Part shown: in pieces, positions 42,277-50,461 of the stretch
Position numbering within the stretch: position 1 is the stretch's first letter
Layout: every line of letters starts with the position of its first letter
Virus record (IMG/VR): IMGVR_UViG_3300045256_000294
Span: 1-64,000 of that record
DNA: 64,000 bases
Strand: one strand, 5' to 3'
From: a virus
The notes under the pieces: generated by a model
What the model was told of the DNA's origin: nothing
What the model saw: the letters and a program-made list of their open reading frames with translations, nothing else
The model's database searches: none
Made by a program: the position numbers and the translations under genes

Positions 42277-43504
42277 ACTGGATTCCAGTCGGGCGGACAA
42301 TCGCTTTAAGTTTCCACTTCCGCCATTTCTTACCAATACTTACTTTCAAAGGGAAAGCCGGATTGGATGGCAACAACCCCTCAAACGGATACAGCATAAT
42401 CTCAGATACCGCCCGGAGAGTCGCCATCGCTTCCTCGTTCGTCGCCGGGCTCGACACCACCAAGGAGTCATGGCCCTCCATCAGCAGCCGTTCACCGAAC
42501 CTCGCCCAAACCCGACGAATCACATTCTGCATAGCATGAGCCACACTACCCTGCTGAACGCCGTTGAGTACCGCCAAGGCATTCTTAGCATGGGCTACCC
42601 GGAAACGACGGCCCAAAATCGTCTCCAGGTAGCCACCATCCTCACTAGTGATCTTCTTACACCGCCCGATCCAATCCCCAAGTTGCGGGTAGATGCTGGT
42701 CAGGGCGATACTGGTGAAGTCCATCGAGTTGATAGACTGGAGTAAGAGCTTCTTGCACTCCTCACGACCCAAAGTCTTGTTCGAGTTGGCGTTGACCTCG
42801 GCCATCATGTAGGTGTATGGGTCAGACGAGATGAACGCATCCTCCAACCGCTTGTCACCCGACAGAAGTGCCGCCACGCGGATGTCCGCACTAATCCAGT
42901 CGAAATGCAGGACGACTTCTTTCTCGCTGGCCCCAGGTTGGATAACGTAGTATGGTTCTTTGAAGCCCTGGATGTTGAACCCGGAAGTCTTACTACGGCC
43001 AGAAAAGACCTTTTGAGACCAGACCGGATTCTCCCGAACGTAGTTGCACCACAGGCCACGGTCTTCAATGGCCTGATAGACTACACCGGCATTAGCAAAG
43101 ACGCGGTTCCACTCCTTGAGTTTGGTCTTGGTCATCCGTTCCAAGACCTTCTTGATGATCTCGGTGTCCTTACTCAAGGTCTCAGAGGGCTTGATGTCCG
43201 GGAGTATCGCAAGGTCGTAGACGTTGTAGTAAGGACTACCATCTGGGCGTGACGCACGGCGTGGTAGGTTGAAAGCCTTGACGTGGCTCTTGAAATCGTT
43301 GGTGACTATGCTAATGTTCTTGTCCGATGCCTCGGTGATTAGGCGAGCGACTTTGGCTTTGTTGTCGTTGACTACTTTGATCAGGGTCCGGGAGCCAGGG
43401 CGGTAGAAATCGAAGATCTGTACTTGGTTACCAGCCAGGACGCCAGTACAGCGTGGCCTACCTCCGTCGTTCTCGAAGATGGTGAACAAATACAGATTCT
43501 TCAT
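42140..43504 (-). CDS. Divergent family A DNA polymerase-like protein
   Basis: A 454-residue protein related to the polymerase part of DNA polymerase I. Motif A is VLHFDWISADIRVAALLSGD (first catalytic Asp present), and GRRFRVAHAKNALAVLNGVQ plus QGSVAHAMQNVIRRVW is the helix set before motif C, which reads LLMEGHDSLVVSS, that is HDS where most polymerases have HDE. Motif B (helix with R, K and FGxxYG) is not in normal form: LGREECKKLLLQSINSMDFT. There is no 3'-5' exonuclease domain, and it is shorter than usual. It may be a repair or gap-filling enzyme, or partly inactive. The last about 45 codons overlap the basic gene and look low-complexity. Confidence 0.7.
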   Translation of the reverse strand: MKNLYLFTIFENDGGRPRCTGVLAGNQVQIFDFYRPGSRTLIKVVNDNKAKVARLITEASDKNISIVTNDFKSHVKAFNLPRRASRPDGSPYYNVYDLAILPDIKPSETLSKDTEIIKKVLERMTKTKLKEWNRVFANAGVVYQAIEDRGLWCNYVRENPVWSQKVFSGRSKTSGFNIQGFKEPYYVIQPGASEKEVVLHFDWISADIRVAALLSGDKRLEDAFISSDPYTYMMAEVNANSNKTLGREECKKLLLQSINSMDFTSIALTSIYPQLGDWIGRCKKITSEDGGYLETILGRRFRVAHAKNALAVLNGVQQGSVAHAMQNVIRRVWARFGERLLMEGHDSLVVSSPATNEEAMATLRAVSEIMLYPFEGLLPSNPAFPLKVSIGKKWRKWKLKAIVRPTGIQYVRPEEARDQEESSDPQEEAEGGEAGTSEGSGEEAGGDDQAGDPE

Positions 43505-43515
43505 GGCTCCCCGCT

Positions 43516-43553
43516 TTTGGCCAAAAGGCCAAACACGGGCAGACTAGTCTGCC
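43516..43553. terminator. Paired hairpins before the polymerase gene
   Basis: TTTGGCC/GGCCAAA (43516-43533) and the 16-base perfect palindrome GGCAGACTAGTCTGCC (43538-43553) lie in the 65-base gap between two minus genes. The first resembles a terminator; the palindrome could also bind a dimeric regulator. Confidence 0.5.
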
Positions 43554-43569
43554 ATCAGGACTCCCATGG

Positions 43570-44058
43570 CTAGCTGGAAGAAGCGGGCGGCAGACTGGCC
43601 GGCGGATCTGGGGTGTTAACGGCATCACGGACGGCCTTCTCCATTTCACCGCCGCCCATGACCATATGCTTGGAGTTTGGGTTGTGCTGACCGGCCCGCT
43701 TGAACTTGGCCTTCATCTCATCGACTTCGCCGGCCACCCGCATCTCCTTGTAAGGATCGTCGGTGACCAGCTTGTGTAGGTGCATGTCCCGCTTGCAGCC
43801 ATCACGGTCGAGATAACCGTTGCCGCGGACGTAGAAGGTCTGGTTGTAACCGTAGAAAGTCCGCTCACACTCTTTCGAGTTGCACCGTGGGCAGGTCATC
43901 GCCTCGGCGATTTCTTGGTCGGTGGCACTGAAGGCGTATCCGGTTTCGAACAGGACGAGTTCTTCGTACTCCTCCGTCGTCCGCTCCCGCTTGTCCTTCT
44001 TGAGCTTACGCTCTAGCTTCTTCTCGCACTTTTTGCAGGCAGCGTAGAAGGTGGGCAT
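43570..44058 (-). CDS. Zinc-binding hypothetical protein
   Basis: A 162-residue protein (ATG 44058, overlapping the upstream stop as TAATG) with two cysteine pairs, FYAACKKCEKKLE at the start and AMTCPRCNSKECERTFYGYN in the middle, like zinc ribbons. The C-terminal third is charged then Pro/Ser-rich. It is located in the replication cluster between polymerase-like and chaperonin-like genes. Possibly a DNA-binding accessory protein. Confidence 0.55.
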   Translation of the reverse strand: MPTFYAACKKCEKKLERKLKKDKRERTTEEYEELVLFETGYAFSATDQEIAEAMTCPRCNSKECERTFYGYNQTFYVRGNGYLDRDGCKRDMHLHKLVTDDPYKEMRVAGEVDEMKAKFKRAGQHNPNSKHMVMGGGEMEKAVRDAVNTPDPPASLPPASSS

Positions 44059-44303
44059 TAAACACCCTGTTCGTAGCGGACTGGCCAACTGTTGAAAGTG
44101 GTCATCCCACCTACTTCAGCGGCCTGTAGGTCCTTGACATAGACCACGATCTCCCGTTTTTCACGCTTGTCGGTCGCCGCGGCCCGCTCTGGGGACTGAG
44201 AGAAGACCTGACAGCGGATAAACCAGGGGACGCCCAAGAGCCTCTTGTGTAGCTCCTGGGCAGCCTCGTGGATGCTGGTGAGATGCTTGAGGTTGCGGCT
44301 CAC
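44058..44303 (-). CDS. Small hypothetical protein
   Basis: An 81-residue protein with a helix (LKHLTSIHEAAQELHKRLLG) followed by strands (VPWFIRCQVFSQSPE; EIVVYVKDLQAAEVG). Coupled with both neighbours by tight spacing. Not recognised. Confidence 0.5.
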   Translation of the reverse strand: MSRNLKHLTSIHEAAQELHKRLLGVPWFIRCQVFSQSPERAAATDKREKREIVVYVKDLQAAEVGGMTTFNSWPVRYEQGV

Positions 44304-44305
44304 GG

Positions 44306-44764
44306 TTACTCCTGGGCCGGCTCGTCTTCCACGATCTTGAACGGCACCGCCTTCAGACCGCAGATGACGGCTCGCTCCGGCACGATAATGATCTTCTGGC
44401 CGGCGTACACGCCGGACTTCGGCTCCAGAGCGGTAGTCGGGTTGCCGTAGAAGCTCACCACGTCGCCGATCTGGAGTTGGCTGGGTACCCGCTTGCCGTC
44501 CGACCCCGGCAGACCCGGACCGACGCCGACGACCATTCCCTCGTTCTTGTAGCCGTGGTTCCCGGTCATCAGGATGCTGGATTCGACTCGAAATTGCAGG
44601 ATGGCAACGAAGTCGTTGAAGGTGCGGACCTTCTTGACGGGGATCTCTTCGCCGGGCTTGTACACCTTCACGGTGGCCTCGCGTTCGGCCTGCCGGCGGT
44701 CAGCCTCCCGCTCGGCTGCAGCACTCTCTTCACGCAGAAGCTTCTGACTCTTCGGAGGGGGCAT
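44306..44764 (-). CDS. GroES-like co-chaperonin (gp31-type), probable
   Basis: A 152-residue protein. After a Glu/Arg-rich start (about residues 1-35), the rest follows the GroES barrel: GMVVGVGPGLPGSDGKRVPS, then LQIGDVVSFYGNPTTALEPK and GQKIIIVPERAVICGLK, which fits the 'G.VvavGpG...vk.GD.Vlf......g....il.e.dil' pattern. T4 and related phages encode such co-chaperonins to fold the capsid protein with host GroEL. The mobile-loop region (about VESSILMTGNHGYKN) is different from GroES, as expected in phages. Assigned from pattern only. Confidence 0.55.
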   Translation of the reverse strand: MPPPKSQKLLREESAAAEREADRRQAEREATVKVYKPGEEIPVKKVRTFNDFVAILQFRVESSILMTGNHGYKNEGMVVGVGPGLPGSDGKRVPSQLQIGDVVSFYGNPTTALEPKSGVYAGQKIIIVPERAVICGLKAVPFKIVEDEPAQE

Positions 44765-44807
44765 TCTAGCAAACTCCCGGTAGTAGCGGACGAGTCTGTC
44801 GAACCGC

Positions 44808-45059
44808 CTACTTACTTTCTGGAACCGGCTCTACTGCGGGTGGTGTGGGGTCTGTCGCCAGGACCTGTAACAGGTCCTTGTAGGAATGCTTGGGATTGGT
44901 GACGAAGACCGCCTTGGTCTTGCGTTGAGGAATGGGTGGGGCGTCAGCGACCTTCACCTGTAGACAGGTCCCGTCCGGAACCAGAGAGAACCCCGTCCTT
45001 TGCATCGTCTCCCCAATCGTCTTGGGGACATCAACCTCCAATAGTACCAACATCTTCAT
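44808..45059 (-). CDS. Small hypothetical protein
   Basis: An 83-residue protein overlapping the helicase start region by 4 bases. It has a strand-rich front (KMLVLLEVDVPKTIGETMQR), a basic middle and a Pro/Glu-rich tail. Not recognised. Confidence 0.5.
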   Translation of the reverse strand: MKMLVLLEVDVPKTIGETMQRTGFSLVPDGTCLQVKVADAPPIPQRKTKAVFVTNPKHSYKDLLQVLATDPTPPAVEPVPESK

Positions 45060-46402
45060 AGCAATTCCTTCACAACCATGGTGTCGTAGTTAATCTCGCA
45101 GGAGATCGTAACGTGCTTGGGGCCGTTACGATTCTTCGCTACGAAGAAGCGCAGTCGCGGCGGGGTCATCTGCCTCTCGGAACGAGTCTGGTTGAGACTG
45201 ATGACGTAGTCAAGGGAGAACTGCTTGCCAAAGCTCTCCGCCGCCTTAGTCAGGTCAACCAACTCCTCTCCATTGGAACCACTCCGGTTCGTCTGGGTGG
45301 CGGTGAAGATCAGAACGTTCTCATTTTTGGCTAGACCGCGGACCTCGTTGGCCACGTGCTTCTGCCGCGTGTAGTCATCCTTGTTGTACGCGGGATTTCT
45401 ACTTACCATCAGATCCATGTAGTCGATGATGATAACGTCTGGCTTCCACCCATGCACCCGCTTGAGGCTGTCCAGCAGAGCATAGATGTGGTTAACCGAG
45501 CATTCATCAGGCGGCATCTCATGGATCAAGAACCGCTTCCCGTACGCCTTCTGCATTGACAGCATATTGCGACGGATGTACTCCTTGCGGTCAGCGATGT
45601 CGTTAATCGGCACGCCGAACGCACTCGCCACACACCGCATCGCCGTCTTGATCGCGTCGAGCTCGAACGTGATGAGCAGCACATCCTGGCCCGGCACCCC
45701 ACCCGGCCCTTCTCCCTTGAGGCTGGTAATGGCGTTGTTACACAACAACACCGATTTCCCGACGTTCGTACCGGCCAGCCAGCACACGACTTCCTTGACA
45801 GACGGACCACCGTTGTTGAGCAGACGGTCGAGGCTGGGGAAACCCGTTGTCTTGTGTTGAATGACATCAGGCTGGAACAGTAGTTCAGCGTTCTCGAAGA
45901 ACCAGAACCCGGAATTGCCGACATCAGCGATACGGTTGGCTTCCTGGACGATGTTCTCAATGAAAGCATAGTCCTGGCGGTGATACGCCTCTACCGCCTC
46001 ATCGGAATAGAGCATGCCGTAGGCCCGATCCCTGGACCACTTAAGGATCGTGTCCTTGACCATAGGGACCTCCCGCGGGTCGCTCTTGCGATCTACGATG
46101 CGGAGGATCTCGTCGTGCGGGTCGTCTACGGTGACTGATAGTTCGAGTTGATCCCGCAGCATGCCGCGGGTGGGGATGACGTTGTGTTTCTCGTAGATGT
46201 TCAGGATCTCCGCCATGATCCACCGGGCTTCAAGCCGCCCAAACATGTCAGGCTTCATGAAACGAGCGGCGACGTAGAAGAAATCCGGATGGTCAAGAGC
46301 CAACGAGATGATCGCTTCTTCTTGGTACGGCCCGAAAGGTCGAGCCTGACTATCTTGACCGCTGAGCGATTCCAGCTTCTCCAGGGTGTCGATAGTAGGC
46401 AT
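45056..46402 (-). CDS. Replicative DNA helicase (DnaB/gp41-like)
   Basis: Unwinds DNA at the fork as a hexamer. The 448-residue protein has the RecA-type helicase core: Walker A CWLAGTNVGKSVLLCNN, conserved DVLLITFELDAIKTAMRC, Walker B PDVIIIDYMDLMVSR, and the loop with NENVLIFTATQTNRSGSNGE (sensor/Gln) before LDYVISLNQTRSERQ. The N-terminal part (about 1-170) is helical with YQEEAIISLALDHPDFFYVA like DnaB N-terminal domains. It is somewhat shorter than E. coli DnaB (471). No separate primase or loader is recognised nearby. Confidence 0.9.
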   Translation of the reverse strand: MPTIDTLEKLESLSGQDSQARPFGPYQEEAIISLALDHPDFFYVAARFMKPDMFGRLEARWIMAEILNIYEKHNVIPTRGMLRDQLELSVTVDDPHDEILRIVDRKSDPREVPMVKDTILKWSRDRAYGMLYSDEAVEAYHRQDYAFIENIVQEANRIADVGNSGFWFFENAELLFQPDVIQHKTTGFPSLDRLLNNGGPSVKEVVCWLAGTNVGKSVLLCNNAITSLKGEGPGGVPGQDVLLITFELDAIKTAMRCVASAFGVPINDIADRKEYIRRNMLSMQKAYGKRFLIHEMPPDECSVNHIYALLDSLKRVHGWKPDVIIIDYMDLMVSRNPAYNKDDYTRQKHVANEVRGLAKNENVLIFTATQTNRSGSNGEELVDLTKAAESFGKQFSLDYVISLNQTRSERQMTPPRLRFFVAKNRNGPKHVTISCEINYDTMVVKELL

Positions 46403-46407
46403 GGCCG

Positions 46408-46734
46408 TTAACCTTCTGTCGGATCATCCGGGCAGAATTTCTGCCGCTGTGCCTTGGCCCTCTCGTAGGACGCCTTGGCGTTCGCTTCCACCAACACGAG
46501 AGCGTCACACAGCAGCAGGAATTCATCCTCAGTGTAGTACAACGTCTGGGTGCTGATCTGGGATCGCCTCTCCATAGCCCCGCCCATCGACGGCGGTCCC
46601 AGCGAATAGTCAATGGAGTACATCCAGCCGTTCTGACCGAGATGTACACCACTGATTTTCACAGCCTCAAGGGTGCCGATCGCCGCCGACTCCCTGAGGT
46701 AGACAACATCACCAGGGTTGTACTTGTTACTCAT
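46408..46734 (-). CDS. Small hypothetical protein between recA and helicase genes
   Basis: A 108-residue protein with an SH3-like start (KYNPGDVVYLRESAAIGTLE; then GQNGWMYSIDYSLG) and a helical C-terminus (EFLLLCDALVLVEANAKAS). Overlaps the recA stop by 8 bases. Similar small barrels occur in several short genes of this phage. Function unknown. Confidence 0.5.
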   Translation of the reverse strand: MSNKYNPGDVVYLRESAAIGTLEAVKISGVHLGQNGWMYSIDYSLGPPSMGGAMERRSQISTQTLYYTEDEFLLLCDALVLVEANAKASYERAKAQRQKFCPDDPTEG

Positions 46735-48937
46735 CGGAGTCCTTCATGGCGTCGAGGATGTCGTCGTCGAGAGGGTCGCCCTCGTCATCCCCGCTGACCG
46801 TGGTCACCAGATGCTTCGTCCGGTCACGCAGGTTATCGTAGATTTTCCCCATCAGAGCATCCCGGATCGCGTCGTTCTTCCGCAGGAACTCCGCCGCCGC
46901 ATCATAGCCATTGACCTTCTGCCCCTCGAAGATGAAGTAGCTGGACGACTTCTCGATCAGCTTCATGTCCCCGGCCACCTTGAGCAACGACTCGACCGAA
47001 TCGACGCCGAAGCAGGGGTAACCGAACCGAATACCATACTCCGCGGTCGTGAACGGCGGGGCACACTTGTTCTTCTTGACCGAGAGGTTCGTCGAGAAGC
47101 CGATCGTCTCTTTCCCATCCTTCACCGCCGAGCCCTTGTTGATCTGGACACGGAGGCTGGCGTTGAACTTGAGGGCCAGACCGCCGGGGGTGGTGTCGGG
47201 AGAATTGTGGACGATGATGCCATTGGTGGAGCCCCCAGCGGAGTAACACTTTGTGTCACGCACGCTGATATCATACTTCCCCCTGTCCCTCATCTGCCGA
47301 CCACTGGCGCGGCGAATGCTGATGACCGTCGCCACCGCATTGCGCCACGCGGCGTCGCGTTCCAACGAGAATTCGACATAATCGCGGGAACCGAACGGTA
47401 GCTTACGTCGCATGCACGGCGGCACGAATTCAGCTATGTTCTCAGCGATGCGGGTGGATACATCTTTATCGAAAATAATTGAACCGCCCTCACTGACATA
47501 GTGATACAGACCAAGATCATCGAGAGCGCGACTAATCTCTTCGAGTTTATCAAAATTGCCGGCGAACCGCCTGACTGAAAGATGGTAACGACCACACTCG
47601 TAAACGGCGTCGTCCATAACCCACACGGCGAATCCTAACCACGAAAAATGGTTAAGCAGAAGCATCGGGTCCCGATGCGGATATTCGCCCTTCATCTGGA
47701 GTAGCTCAGGGTAACAGTCAGACTCGTACCGTTCTCCGGACGGACATGGACGTTTGGAGAATTCCATATAACTCTGCAGCTTGCCTACTTTCCATAGCGT
47801 ATAATCTGGATCAGTATTGCCTCTAAGTATCAGAGATGCCCCCAATCGCTTGGGGTTGTGAGATAGGTGAGAATCACCCGACAACACACCAGTGAGGAAC
47901 AGCCCTAGAGTACCATTCGGGCGATTACCATTCATGACGAATGCTGCTTGCCGGGTGACAACGACATCCCCGCCGGCCAACTCCTTGGCCTCACGCCACC
48001 CACTACTAGTCAGTATCTTGTGTTCCGGTGTTACCGTGACCTGCATGCGACCATTCTTGGTGTCAGGTCCCTTGACCTCAATCAACAGAAAATCGTCAGG
48101 GGTCTGCACATCACCATTGTAATGCCAGTCAGTGATCGGCCGGGCGACAAAAGTCTCCGCCTCTTCGTCGTAGCTCCAGACGTCCCCCCTGACTCTCTCC
48201 TGTACAACCTTGGCGATGGGTAGACTGCGGCCATCAACAAAGTTGATGAGAGTGTCGCCGTGCAGGCACCCAAACATGACACCGATCTTCTGCCTGATCT
48301 GGTTAATAAAGATCACGGTAGTCTTGGACTTCGAAGCCTTCCCGGCGATCATCCGCAAGCCCTTCGACATGAGCCGAGCCTGGGCACCGATCGCGTTGTC
48401 GCCGATTTCCCCTTCGAGTTCCTGCTTCGGGATAAGGTTGGCCACAGAGTCCACCACAACCAGATCGACCAGCCCCGACTCGCAAATCTTGTCCACGATA
48501 TCGAAGGCTTCCTCACCGGAGTTGGGCTGGCTGAACAGGAGGGCGTCCACATCCACGCCGCACTTTGCTGCCCATTCGGGGTCGAAGGCGTGCTCGGCGT
48601 CCACGAACGCACAGACCCCCTTGCGGTTCTTGTGCGGGAAGAAGTGCTTCTGGCAAGCGGCGATGAACTGGATGCAGGTGGTGGTCTTGCCTGAGGACTC
48701 CAATCCATATATCTCGACGATACGACCTTCTGGTAGTCCTCCCACCCCGAAGGCTACGTCGATGGTGGGTACTAGAGTGGGGATGGCGTAGGTCCTGACG
48801 ATGTTCTCGCGGCCCTGCATGATGGTGCCGTCACCGTGGGCCTTGTTGAGGGACTTAATCAAAGCCCCCAGGTCCTTTGGCTTCTCGGCTTTTTTCTTCT
48901 TGTCGTCCTTCTCGTCGCTTTCCTTGGCCTTGGCCAT
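46727..48937 (-). CDS. recA: RecA/UvsX recombinase precursor with intein
   Basis: DNA strand-exchange protein. ATG 48937 is used because GGGGAG lies 8 bases upstream; total 736 residues. N-extein (1-223) contains Walker A EIYGLESSGKTTTCIQ, Walker B LVDLVVVDSVANLIPK, and VIFINQIRQKIGVMFG. The intein covers residues 224-578. The C-extein (579-736) begins SPDTTPGGLALKFNASLRVQ, the RecA DNA-binding and C-terminal region, and ends acidic (EGDPLDDDILDAMKDSDE). The mature RecA would be 381 residues. The insertion lies in loop L2 right after the conserved F-I-N-Q segment, a known intein site class in RecA proteins. Confidence 0.95.
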   Translation of the reverse strand: MAKAKESDEKDDKKKKAEKPKDLGALIKSLNKAHGDGTIMQGRENIVRTYAIPTLVPTIDVAFGVGGLPEGRIVEIYGLESSGKTTTCIQFIAACQKHFFPHKNRKGVCAFVDAEHAFDPEWAAKCGVDVDALLFSQPNSGEEAFDIVDKICESGLVDLVVVDSVANLIPKQELEGEIGDNAIGAQARLMSKGLRMIAGKASKSKTTVIFINQIRQKIGVMFGCLHGDTLINFVDGRSLPIAKVVQERVRGDVWSYDEEAETFVARPITDWHYNGDVQTPDDFLLIEVKGPDTKNGRMQVTVTPEHKILTSSGWREAKELAGGDVVVTRQAAFVMNGNRPNGTLGLFLTGVLSGDSHLSHNPKRLGASLILRGNTDPDYTLWKVGKLQSYMEFSKRPCPSGERYESDCYPELLQMKGEYPHRDPMLLLNHFSWLGFAVWVMDDAVYECGRYHLSVRRFAGNFDKLEEISRALDDLGLYHYVSEGGSIIFDKDVSTRIAENIAEFVPPCMRRKLPFGSRDYVEFSLERDAAWRNAVATVISIRRASGRQMRDRGKYDISVRDTKCYSAGGSTNGIIVHNSPDTTPGGLALKFNASLRVQINKGSAVKDGKETIGFSTNLSVKKNKCAPPFTTAEYGIRFGYPCFGVDSVESLLKVAGDMKLIEKSSSYFIFEGQKVNGYDAAAEFLRKNDAIRDALMGKIYDNLRDRTKHLVTTVSGDDEGDPLDDDILDAMKDSDE
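47204..48268 (-). mobile_element. RecA intein
   Basis: A 355-residue intein: block A CLHGDTLINFVDGRSLPIAK, block B VTVTPEHKILTSSGW, endonuclease-like helices GLFLTGVLSGDSHLSHN and LGFAVWVMDDAVYECG, and end DTKCYSAGGSTNGIIVHN before extein Ser. All splicing residues are present. Confidence 0.93.
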
Positions 48938-49208
48938 CGGTGAATCTCCCCAGAGGTGCGAGTATGGCGTCAATGTCGTATGCTGCCACTTTCAAAACAT
49001 CCATAGCAGGAATGCGGATAGTGGCACCATGCTTGACGACAAGCAGGTCGTGTCCATCTTCGACGGGAATGATCGACGCCACACTCCACACCCCCTTGGG
49101 AGATACCGATGCCTCAGGGGGTGCTGAGAGGTACTTGACATTTCGAGTGGTACGTAGTCGCACTTGGTCGAACTGACGAAACTCGATCGATTCCTGCTGT
49201 TCAAACAT
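48855..49208 (-). CDS. Hypothetical protein overlapping the recA start
   Basis: A 117-residue protein with strands in the first 80 residues (EFRQFDQVRLRTTRNVKYLS; HDLLVVKHGATIRIPAMDV) and a charged Arg/Glu/Gly-rich tail that overlaps the recA start by 83 bases, so the natural stop may be earlier. SH3-like appearance as in other short genes nearby. Not recognised. Confidence 0.5.
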   Translation of the reverse strand: MFEQQESIEFRQFDQVRLRTTRNVKYLSAPPEASVSPKGVWSVASIIPVEDGHDLLVVKHGATIRIPAMDVLKVAAYDIDAILAPLGRFTDGQGQGKRREGRQEEKSREAKGPGGFD

Positions 49209-49226
49209 ATCTTGCAGAGCCTCGGC

Positions 49227-49440
49227 TTATGGTGAACTACCGCTACCCTCTGCTTTCGCTCGCAGAGAGGTGGCGGCTTCGGGTTTCACTGAGAATTGCA
49301 TCCTTGCGGAAGTCATCTCTCCACCCACTAACCCCGTAGTTCCTACGGTTCTTTTTCCTTCCATCAAGATGTTCTTCGCCGCATTGAAGTCCCTGTCATG
49401 TTCCACCTGCAAGTACAGGAAGAAGTTGTTGCGGGAACAG
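49227..49440 (-). pseudogene. C-terminal fragment of a TnpB (IS200/IS605 OrfB) gene
   Basis: The 61-codon frame at 49227-49412, with a few codons before it, reads QVEHDRDFNAAKNILMEGKR then TVGTTGLVGGEMTSARMQFS to a Ser/Pro end. This is the last part of TnpB: the RuvC-III motif D-R-D-x-N-A-A-x-N-I-L and the tail of the protein. The zinc ribbon is lost and the upstream 170 bases show no further TnpB. The 405-base gap between genes at 49208 and 49613 thus holds this transposon scar and otherwise nothing I recognise. Confidence 0.75.
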
Positions 49441-49612
49441 TGATAGATAGTTTAACTGAGTGTAGTCCGTAGTTGCTCCTATGGCTCACATTCATCCCCT
49501 ACCCTAAAGAAGCGACTACTGTTCGCAGAGCCTCACAGTGGTCGTGCCTTCAGCATAGGGGCTTTCTGCTCGCTTATTGGTAAAGCAAATCTGAAACAGG
49601 AGGATGTGAACA

Positions 49613-50200
49613 ATGGCACTGAATAAAGCGGAGAAAATGCTCATAGAGGGCATCGACAGCATGCTCCAGCAGGATGCCAAGCTGGGTTTGTCCTTCCACG
49701 ACCAGGACGCCCCAGAAAACAAGCAAGACTGGCGTGGCTACCAGTATCTACATGAACAGATCAACGATATGTTCATGCTCAAGGCGGCTGACCTCACCCA
49801 CTTCGAAGGCATCAACTCCGCCTTCCGCAAAGTCCACAACTACAAGTACGTGGACGACTGGACTTTCCTCCCTGCCATGGACAAGGAGATGGTGTCCCAG
49901 GGCGTCCCCCGCGAGGAGCGAATCAAGGCCCTCGAATTCGTCCCAAAGATCATCGAAGAACTACGTTCCGAACACCATATGTGGGCGGAGCGGGACGGCG
50001 GTTTGAACCCGAAGATAGACGAGATCCGGAAGGTGAGCAAGCCCAAACAGAAAGGCAAGTTCAAGATCCACAACGCCCCAATCAACAAGCGGAACGTAGA
50101 CAAGCCGAAGCATGGCGACGGCTCACCGGCCCACACCAGCCAGGGCAAGCCGCCGATGCCCGATGACAGCCACGACAATGACGACGTGGACCCCCGATGA
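49613..50200 (+). CDS. Hypothetical plus-strand protein
   Basis: A 195-residue protein with a strong AGGAGG ribosome site. The front (about 1-120) is a regular helical fold (EKMLIEGIDSMLQQDAKLGL; KVHNYKYVDDWTFLPAMDKE), followed by a Lys/Pro-rich then Asp/His-rich unfolded tail. No catalytic motif is recognised. It lies at the head of a plus-strand pair next to the TnpB scar. Confidence 0.6.
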   Translation: MALNKAEKMLIEGIDSMLQQDAKLGLSFHDQDAPENKQDWRGYQYLHEQINDMFMLKAADLTHFEGINSAFRKVHNYKYVDDWTFLPAMDKEMVSQGVPREERIKALEFVPKIIEELRSEHHMWAERDGGLNPKIDEIRKVSKPKQKGKFKIHNAPINKRNVDKPKHGDGSPAHTSQGKPPMPDDSHDNDDVDPR

Positions 50201-50215
50201 CGGCGAAGGGAACTA

Positions 50216-50461
50216 ATGAAGCTCAAGTCGATCCGCGAGAACTTTCTATCGCAGAAGATGCGAGACGCGATCATCTCGTCTAAGGCTCTCTGTGACCGGC
50301 CCCTGCCTGTCGCCTCAGACGCCCCTTACGAAGCCTCTTCAGGCCACGATGCCATCTCCTCAGCCAGTGCCGCCCCCAGCCAAGTAACAGGCGTCGGCCG
50401 CAAACCGCGGCACCGCCGCTATTTCGGAATGGAAACGCGGCCAGGCACCATCCGCCTCTAG
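50216..50461 (+). CDS. Small plus-strand hypothetical protein
   Basis: An 81-residue protein starting ATG 50216 after GAAGGGAA. MKLKSIRENFLSQKMRDAII looks like a short amphipathic helix of the kind found at the start of many phage small proteins, and the remainder is Ser/Ala/Pro-rich and likely unfolded. Converges on the zinc-finger gene with a 4-base overlap. Unknown. Confidence 0.45.
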   Translation: MKLKSIRENFLSQKMRDAIISSKALCDRPLPVASDAPYEASSGHDAISSASAAPSQVTGVGRKPRHRRYFGMETRPGTIRL

